DNA of 62,000 nt from Gnetum montanum. Taxonomy: Eukaryota > Streptophyta > Gnetopsida > Gnetales > Gnetaceae. Both the position numbers and the translations under genes were made by a program. The notes below the pieces were generated by a model. That model did no database searches. It was not told where the DNA came from and was given only the letters and a program-made list of their open reading frames with translations. Each line of letters starts with the position of its first letter. The first letter of the stretch is position 1. This document shows, one piece after another, positions 55,070 to 62,000 of the stretch. The DNA lies in contig MNCI01015910.1 of NCBI GenBank assembly GCA_015680685.1, positions 1,042,592-1,104,591 of the forward strand, given 5' to 3'.

Positions 55070-55543
55070 GGTCAGTTTCTCCTTTTCTAATGCTCAAGTT
55101 GCTTCTAATTTTAGATTAAGTTCCTCTTTTTCTCTTTAATAGCTAGTTCATTAAGATTATAACAAAAAGAAGTTTGAGAATTGGAATAATTTTTTCTTCT
55201 ATCCATACACATCATAGACCTTCTTTTATATAGTTATCTTTAAAAGGGGTAAAAAGGAAAAATAAAGAAAGCTAACAATAATCACTTCTACAATCATGAG
55301 ACCCTATCAAAGCTAGCTGTACAAATCTCTTAATTAAGGAGAAAAAAGATAGCTAACAATGATCATTCCTACAATCATGGGATCCTATCAAAGCTAGCTG
55401 TACAAATCTCTTAATTAAGGAGAATAAAGATAGCTAACAATGATCACTCCTACAATCATGGGATCCTATCAAGGCTAGCTATACAAATCTCCTAATTAAG
55501 GAGAGGCTTCCAAAACAGTACAAACTTGCCGGTCATGCCAACA
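55070..55543 (-). repeat. Ty1/copia 3' LTR (U3 part certain, end not fixed)
   Basis: The minus strand starts TGTTGGCATGACC at 55543, directly after the purine tract GCTTGAGGGAGGG. Contains an 81-bp tandem array (55271-55505) and CTATATAAAAGAA (55221-55233) as TATA box. The downstream LTR end may reach about 54990. Confidence 0.7.
55271..55505 (-). repeat. 81-bp tandem repeat array (2.9 copies) in copia U3
   Basis: Units begin at 55271, 55352 and 55433 with GCTAACAAT[AG]ATCA and contain CTACAATCATG, AGCTAGCTGTACAAATCTC and TTAATTAAGGAGA. The array ends about 40 bp upstream (in sense) of the TATA box, the usual place of enhancer repeats in LTRs. Confidence 0.85.
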
Positions 55544-55554
55544 CCCTCCCTCAA

Positions 55555-56188
55555 GCTGGTGTGTATATGTCTTCAACACCTAGCTTGTCAAGTGTGTGAT
55601 GGAATATTCTGCCCATTATCGCCTTGGCTAGAATATCTGCTAGTTGATCTTATGATTTAACAAATCGGAGTTGAATGACATCTCTCCAATTTCTCTTTAA
55701 TGAAATGTCTATCTATTTTCACATGCTTGGTGTGATCATGTTGAACTGGATTCTGTGCAATCTCTATTGTAGATTTACTGTCACAGTATAAATTTATGGC
55801 CCCATTATGAGATACCTCAATTTCTTCCAATAAACATTTAAGCCAAAGTAGTTCACACAAAAAACTTTTGCTAGGTTTCTAAATTCAACCTCTACACTAG
55901 ATAATGCCACTACTTTTTGTTTTTTGCTTTGCCAAGTAACCAAGTTTCCACCAACAAAAGTAGAATATCCAGATGTAGAGCACTTGTCACTAACACTTCT
56001 TGTCCAGTCTGCATCTGTATAAACCTCAATTCTCACATGACCATGTGTCTTAAGAAACAAACCTTTTCTTGAAGAAAACTTTAAATATTTGAGAATTCTG
56101 CATACCACATTCATATGACTTGCATCCGAATTTTGCATAAATTGGCTCACCACACTAACTAAATATGCAATATTTGGTCTAGTGTGAG
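55555..56188 (-). pseudogene. Ty1/copia reverse transcriptase end and RNase H, partial
   Basis: Minus strand: LSHTRPNIAYLVSVVSQFMQ (end of RT), CRILKYLKFSSRKGLFLKTH, then RNase H EVYTDADWTRSVSDKCSTSG, YSTFVGGNLVTWQSKKQKVV, ALSSVEVEFRNLAK (normally EAEYRA), LYCDSKSTIEIAQNPVQHDH, TKHVKIDRHFIKEKLE, and the tail DQLADILAKAIMGRIF, LGVEDIYTPA. Typical copia pol 3' end, with a few stops. Cut at 56189 by element E. Confidence 0.9.
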
Positions 56189-56193
56189 ATAGG

Positions 56194-57136
56194 TGATGAG
56201 CAGCGAGGTACCCCTATGTTCAACCATACAAATATGAGCATTTCATGCATGATCTGGTCGAATTCCAAGGACTAAGTGCTTATATACCCTTGTGGAACAA
56301 GGATGGGTTGGTTGATCATTGTCTTCCCAAGCTTACCTGTATGTCACGATTGTATGGTTAAGTAAGCTTGAGGCATACGATTTTTATAGCTTTTATGTTT
56401 TTATGTCCTGTACTAATAGGGAAAGAGAGAGGTAACTAAGTGACTAATTTAACTTAACTACTCATTAACTAAGTTTTAACTAATCCTAACACCAGCATCC
56501 ATTCCCACTTGTCATATACATCTTGAACCAATGCAACACTGCTGGGATTACCAAATGCTAATCGTTACTAGGTTACTAAGCATTACATGTATGCTCGAAG
56601 TGGTCGTGCTTGTGTAATTTAATGATTTGCTTAATGGATCAAAATGAATTGTTGTGCTAATAACAGAAATGTAAAGTGCATAAAATAAAATAAAATAAAT
56701 GCATAAGAAAATAAAATAAAAGAAATGCGTAAGAAAACAAATCTCAAGTGCTGCAAGGATGAATCAAAGAGTTCGTCTTTATTGCCATACACAAGGTGTG
56801 CTCAGGTACACAATGCTTGAATAAAGATCCGTCCACACTTAGACCTCTTGCTGCAGGCACTTGGAAAATACTTTAACTTTCAAACAGACTACGGGAGTTT
56901 TGCTACTTGACTGCTAAAAGACTTCTTTTCCAATTATGCGCCTAAGCTTGGGAGCAACTACTCTAATAATTAGAGTAACCACTCTAATAATTAGAATAAT
57001 TGCTAAAATAATCGCTAGAGTAACCTCTCTAATAATTAGAATAAACTACTAGAGTAACTGCTCTAATAATTAGAATAAACCGCTGGAGTAACTGCTCTAA
57101 TAATTAGAATAACTGCTAGAGTAACCGCTCTCATCA
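56194..57136 (-). repeat. Element E 3' LTR (943 bp)
   Basis: Starts TGATGAGAGCGG at 57136 after the polypurine tract and ends TCATCA at 56194. R and U5 match A and D, including the stem-loop with AATAAA (56776-56827). U3 holds the TAATTATTAGAGTAAC array. No clear TATA box was found between array and R; CATAATTGG near 56940 is a weak candidate. Confidence 0.9.
56958..57130 (-). promoter_or_regulatory. TAATTATTAGAGTAAC word array in element E U3
   Basis: Seven or eight units of about 20-30 bp with the palindromic core CTAATAATTAG/CTAATTATTAG separated by AGTAAC, GCTAGAG or ATAAAC. It lies in the same part of the LTR as the GATATC and TCGAC arrays of the other copies but shares no words with them. 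Confidence 0.75.
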
Positions 57137-57149
57137 TACCCCCATGACT
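57137..57149 (-). promoter_or_regulatory. Element E polypurine tract
   Basis: AGTCATGGGGGTA on the minus strand directly precedes the 3' LTR. The upstream GAGTTTTCATTC is shared with B. Confidence 0.78.
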
Positions 57150-58900
57150 GAATGAAAACTCAACCTCGAGTTCCTTACAAAATATTAGGAAGGTATGGGA
57201 TTATTGACTAATTGACAACTGACGGTGGAATGGGATGACAGACTCAACATGCCTAGTGAACATATCAATAAGCATATTACAACATTAGTGTTCATGACCA
57301 TTGTGGTGAACACTCGTACATAAATGACATCCAAGCCTTTATTTGGCAGCTTGTAGAGAAAGAGAGAGAAAGAAAATGAAGTGTGTTGCCACCAATGCTA
57401 AGATTGCACCTTCCATTATTTATCCATAGCCATGCCACTAGACTTGCTCCTTTCGTAAATGCTCCAGTTCCGGTCCATCCTGAGTGCTTCCTCCAAGCCC
57501 AATCCATTGTTTGTATGATCACCATCTACACACACAACATAGTCACAAATGAGAAAGGATAGATAATCCACAATGCAGTTGATACCTTGCCTCGATATGA
57601 AGTGCATTGGCTGAGTTGTGGTTATGGTAGAAACTGGTTCGGAGATTTAACACTAGCAACTACCTAAGGTGTAGGGGTTAGGCAATTAGTAAAATGGAAA
57701 AAATTGAAAAATTTATGCTAGGGCCCCCATGACTAAGAGCGAACCTCCAGTAGCTATAAAATGGAAAAACATGAGAAACAAGAAAGATGAAAAATATCAA
57801 CGACAACGCCAATAAAATGGATGTCATGGATGGGGATGAAACAAGAAATGATTGATTGCAGGAAATGTTTAAGGGAAAGAAGTTAACAATTGCTCCAAAA
57901 AGAAATGCCAGTGGTCCTCCCCAAAGCAGGCTCATGCCCTTTAGGCCCTGACAAACCCACAAACCAAAGAGTCTGTAGGCTCTAGGAATGTCATTTGGAA
58001 GCAAGAGTTAAAAAATTACCCATAAGAATTCACCAAAGAAAAATAATGCATCAACTCAAAATGGACTAATGATAAAACTGACAATCAGGTGGAAAATGGA
58101 AAGAAAGATGGAGAGGAGAGAATGGAATGGAATCCCAAGAACAAGGTTGTGGAAAGCCCCTTGTGTATTTCATGGTTAAGATAACTAAGTAGAACTCATC
58201 CCAAATCCAGACTCAAACCAACCACATTCAGTGACCTCGCATCAATACACTTGGCCAATCCATCTTCTTGAGGTAACAAGAATGCTTCCACAAAGAGTGA
58301 CCACCATCCCAAGGAGAGTGAGATGGAGAAGCAGGAAGCGAGAAAGGGCCTTAGTTAGAGAGAACTATTAGGCATGGGTAACATGTCTTTCCAGTGCCAT
58401 AACCAGCTCTTGTAGCCCATATTACTTTATTATGTCCAAGGGGTGTGCTTTGAATTCTCACACCTTTTTTTTCTGCATAAGAACCACACCATGTAAAGAC
58501 TTATTTTTATTCAGTCAGCTTCCGGATTTTTGAACAATGTCAAAATGGCAGAAAACCCAAGAAAAAGCATCCAAGAACCCAAGAGAATGGCCAGCACAAA
58601 TGCATGGAATCCCCTTGAAGTCACATCCTTTTCATCCTTTGAGTCTTTCCTTGGTTTGAAAAGTACCTAGCCACCAATTCATTAAAAGTTTACTTAGAAA
58701 AAGAGGGACTGTACAGTTCCAAGCCAAAGAAGACCATAGAGTTGTATGGATGAGTGGATAGCGTGGAATCATTGCCTATTTTGCCAAAAGAACCATGCCT
58801 TAATATCTGCATCATAATTCAAAGGTAAAAACCAAACATTAGCAATCAATATGATATAATTCAATCCACTATCATGAGCACTTATTAGATGAAGAATAAA
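57150..58900 (-). other. Element E spacer between pol and polypurine tract
   Basis: No supported ORF. It matches parts of the D and B spacers (for example GGTCCTCCCCAAAGCAGG at 57912 against GGTCCTCCCCATAGTAGG at 42199). The internal array and TATA box found in B and D are not visible, nor is any third-ORF motif. Confidence 0.55.
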
Positions 58901-60120
58901 AGTAAATCAAGCAAACAAAGGAATAGTAAAAACATGAACGATGGTGTAAAACAAAAATAAGAAAAATTGAAAGAATGTGTAAAACAAAAATTCAAAAAGA
59001 ACTAAGGGCCTAGAATGGTTAGCATAGGTGGCCATATCCCCCATGACTAAGTTGGAAGGAGGAGATCCGAAATAGTGAGCAGGGTTGTCCATCAAGAGAG
59101 GTAGCATGTGTACTGGCTATCCTAAGCTCCTAGAAAGGTTTGGTTTATTGCACATTGAGCAAAATTTTCTTGTTTGGGCTCTTAGGTTTGTATATTGTCA
59201 TGGCCCCTAAAGGAAAAGTTGCATAAATAATATACAGTCCTTCCCAGAGTGTTTGAAATTTAGTATGTTGTGGCACATGTGTGGGATTCCAATAGAGAAC
59301 CTTATCTCCTGGCTGATATTTAACTTTCCTAATTCTTAGGTCATGACATTGTTTATTGAAGGCCTTGTGCAATTTGTTAGATGACAGGGTAGCTAATTGG
59401 TTTTCATCTAGCAAGTTAAGGGTTACTAACCGTTGTTTCTGTGCTAGATCAAGGTCAAGGTTGAGGTCACATGCCATGGATAGTGTACGGAGCTTAGTTT
59501 GAATGGGAAGCGTTGGTAATTTATAATACACTAACTCATAGGGAGAGTAGCCTGTAGGGTGTTTCCATGTGGAGTGGTATGCCCAAAGAGCATCATTTAG
59601 TTTAGTGCTCTAGCCTCGCCTAAACTTGCTAACAATTCTTATCAATATCTTCATAATCTCCCTGTTAGTGACTTCTACTTGACCGTTCTCTTGGGGGTGG
59701 TATGGTGTAGTCAATTTATGCTCAACCCCTAAGTGTTACATTAATTTCTGAAAAGTTGCACTTGTGAAGTGGGTGTCATTGTTTGAAATAAGTGCATGCA
59801 GCACACCAAACCTATTTATGATCTGTTGTTGAACAAATTGTGCAGCTGTAGATGATGTACAATCTTTAACAACAACTGCTTTGGCCCATTTTGTTAGGTA
59901 ATCAATGGAAACAATAATATAAGATTTTCCATTAGACACTGGTGTAATCAGCCCCATAAAATCAATTCCCCAAATGTTGAAGGGTTCTAACAGTTGAATC
60001 CATTATTGTAGACCCTCCATTCTAGCAGTCATTCCATCATCACGTTGATAGCGCTCACAAGATTGGACAAAACAATGGGCATCTCAAAATAATGTAGGCC
60101 AATAATATCCTGCAAGTAGG
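58901..60120 (-). pseudogene. Element E integrase, degenerate
   Basis: Sense order on minus: zinc-finger remnant DAHCFVQSCERYQRDDG near 60060; core MGLITPVSNGKSYIIVSIDY, LTKWAKAVVVKDCTSSTAAQ (59957-59850), RFGVLHALISNNDTHFTSA (first Asp SIDY and second DTHF region visible); then TPYHPQ(E)NGQVEVTN near 59690; and the C-terminal part YKLPTLPIQTKLRTLSMACD, VKYQPGDKVLYWNPTHVPQH (59145-59531). Several stops and frameshifts. Confidence 0.82.
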
Positions 60121-61480
60121 ATCTTGATCGTCGTTCATCTCCCAGCGTAATGACCCCCACAAGGACCCTCATGAGCATCTTGGAGAACTCACAACTGATC
60201 TATATCAGGAACACACCATCGAACCAAGCCATCGGGACACACTTTGTAAAGTTGCCCATTGATATCCATAAAGTACTTGGCTTAGTGAAGAAACTATTGT
60301 TTCTTCTTAAGGTTTAACTCTTGTGGTGTTTGTTAGATGAGGAGATAGGTAAGAATGCTACTGTACCAATTTTTCTCCATGGGTGATTGATTATTCACTA
60401 CACCAGGAAAGAGGAATTCATCAGGGAAATGATTAGAAATTGGATACTCATCCTCTTTGTTGTCCCATCGCAACCGAGATAAATGATTAGCAACTACATT
60501 CTCGGTGCCCTTGCAATCGATCATCATTAAATCGAACTCTTGTAAGATTACAAGCCATTGTATGATACGAGGGCTTACCATTGGCTTATTCATGAGGAAC
60601 TGTATTGCACTATGATCTGTATGCATATATACTTTATATCCCAATACATAGTGTCTAAACTTTTCTAGTGCAAACACTACAACCATTAATTCTTTCTCTG
60701 TGGTAGTGTAGTTAAGTTGTGTACCAGCGATACTTCTACTTGCATAGTGGATGTAATAAGGACACTTCTGGTCATCTAATTGTGTAAGCATGGCTCCTAA
60801 GGCATAGTTGGATGTGTTAGTCATGATATGNTCCTTGTGTGTGAGATTTTGTGCCCTAGTACTACGCCTTCTTGGATCATCAAATGGCTTTTTTGCCAGT
60901 TGATCCTCAAATTGGTTTCTACACATCTTTTTAACACTTGCTCCAACTAGTCCAAGGGTTGATCAAGGTTTGCTCCATAACTGGAGAAGTCATCCATAAA
61001 GACCTCCACGCCATTCCCTATCTACTATTGGAATATGCTTAGAACTAGTTATTGAAATGTTGTAGGGGCATTGCACAAGCCAAACAACATCTATTTGTAT
61101 GTGAATGTTCCCCAAGGATTGGTGAACATAGTCTTGGCTTAGTCTTCTGGGGCTATTTGTATTTGGTTATATCCACTATATCCATTCAAAAACCTATAAT
61201 AGCGATGCCCTGCGATGGTGTCTAAGACTTGGTTGACAAATGGCAATGGAAAGTGATCTTTAAATGTTGCCATATTTAGTAGCCTGAAATCTATGCACAC
61301 CCTCCATTTGCCTTCCTTTTTAGGCACAATAACTAAGGGGCTAACCCATTCACTATCAGCAATGGGGTATATGAACCTAGGCTTGAGAAGCTATTCGATT
61401 TCTTCCTTAACTACTTTCTTCAACTTAGGGTTCAATCACCTCTGTGGTTATCTTCGAGGCTTCATGGAGGGGTAGTGTAA
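60121..61480 (-). pseudogene. pol: Element E reverse transcriptase-RNase H, with assembly gap
   Basis: RT start MPKKEGKWRVCIDFRLLNMA, then GHRYYRFLNGYSGYNQIQIA (61327-61139). RNase H is well kept: NTSNYALGAMLTQLDDQKCP, LNYTTTEKELMVVVFALEKF, HTDHSAIQFLMNKPMVSPRI, MIDCKGTENVVANHLSRLRW (60830-60420). The single N at 60832 interrupts pol; compared with element A about 270 bp (the thumb/connection, as at 558-828 in A) is missing there. Confidence 0.85.
60832..60832. other. Assembly gap (single N)
   Basis: One undetermined base joins sequence that in the homologous element A is separated by about 270 bp. It therefore probably stands for an unsequenced or collapsed segment rather than one base. Confidence 0.8.
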
Positions 61481-62000
61481 ATTCTATGTTGGCATATCCT
61501 AGGATCTATTCCAGTTAATTTAGGATATGACTAAGTGAAGGCTTCCGACCATTTATTTATTACCTGTAGCAATTCTTCTTTCTGTTGAGGAGCAAGCTTA
61601 GCATTGATAATTACCAATTTTCCATTTTTAAGAAACATGTATTCCATATCGATGGGCAATGGTTTCAGCTCAAGGGGCTCCTGCTTAAATTTCTCAGGGA
61701 TTTCCAACTTCCCCTAGTTGATATTTTCAAGGTTAAGACTTGGAAGTTAGCGGTGGACTTGCTCTAATACGTCTATGCTATTGATGTAAGTGCAAGTCAA
61801 ACCCTTAGTTGGTTCCATGCATATGATTGAACTTCTTTCTTGATTAGTTGTCAACCACTAGGTGCCTTCCTATCATGTGGCTGCTGCATACAGACATCTT
61901 TGTATGTTGATCACTTGTGCACACTGCTTGCATGCAAGCAATGTTAAACATTGCACAACCCATGACCTCTGCATGCAATTACACCCTATGTAACTGTATG
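61481..62000 (-). pseudogene. Element E connector/protease region, partial
   Basis: Continues upstream of RT. The LKPLPIDMEYMFLKNGKLVI-like connector is near 61620-61680, as in A and D, then sequence toward the protease that leaves the window. Decayed. Confidence 0.65.

Larger units (their letters stand above)
56194..62000 (-). mobile_element. Element E: Athila-like Ty3/gypsy retrotransposon, 3' part
   Basis: 3' LTR (56194-57136), polypurine tract, spacer and pol (integrase to protease) on the minus strand, leaving the window on the right. It lies inside a copia pol. The predicted target duplication is ATAGG (56189-56193). No third ORF is present between integrase and LTR. Confidence 0.88.

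Noticed and set aside
56958-57130. CRISPR-like or satellite array
   Set aside because: Repeats are 20-30 bp without unique spacers, inside a defined LTR of a plant retroelement.

Overview
The window looks like part of a very large plant (seed-plant) genome. It is AT-rich and filled with nested, heavily decayed LTR retrotransposons, and it has one clearly gene-like coding exon, at about 52.8-53.7 kb. Plant origin follows from the retroelement families (Ty3/gypsy with a tRNA-Asp-type primer site, chromovirus-like gypsy, Ty1/copia) and from the gene, a VASt-domain protein of the plant C2-GRAM-VASt family. The low gene density and age of the repeats suggest a gymnosperm-like genome, but that is inference. 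A single N at 60,832 marks an assembly gap. No rRNA, tRNA, CRISPR or prokaryotic feature was seen.

Layout. 1-5433: element A, an Athila-like gypsy on the minus strand, running out of the left edge. 5919-9532: two long LTRs of one subfamily facing each other (H on plus, G on minus); the G copy is interrupted by a solo LTR (8577-9405, target duplication AGGAT). 9533-24200: the rest of G seen here (third ORF and a promoter in front of it), split by element B (10161-21440, plus strand, both LTRs, target duplication ACTTG). 24557-25406: a second solo LTR (target duplication AGTAC). 25540-30111: gypsy element F, minus. 30390-30790: LINE reverse-transcriptase tail. 30785-35967: chromovirus-like gypsy I, minus, the best preserved pol. 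36100-38026: LTR-like unit J with a 5S-rRNA-like patch. 38027-50632: Athila-like element D, minus. 50633-53944: the genic island, including a perfect 113-bp tandem duplication with an intron-like core, then the VASt exon. 54990-56188: copia 3' end with an 81-bp tandem array in its LTR, interrupted by Athila-like element E (56194 to the right edge).

How the parts work together. The Athila-like elements (A, B, D, E, G, H and the two solo LTRs) share LTR ends TGATGA...TCATCA where these are visible, a primer site read as tRNA-Asp type, and in most copies a conserved stem-loop that presents AATAAA. The stretch just upstream of the LTR TATA box holds an array of short, often palindromic words, and the word set differs between subfamilies although the downstream LTR is shared. 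In B, D and G a second word-array plus TATA box lies inside the element, between pol and the third ORF, and its words match that element's own LTR. This looks like a dedicated internal promoter for the third ORF and is the most interesting signal in the window. Element E lacks both the third ORF and this promoter.
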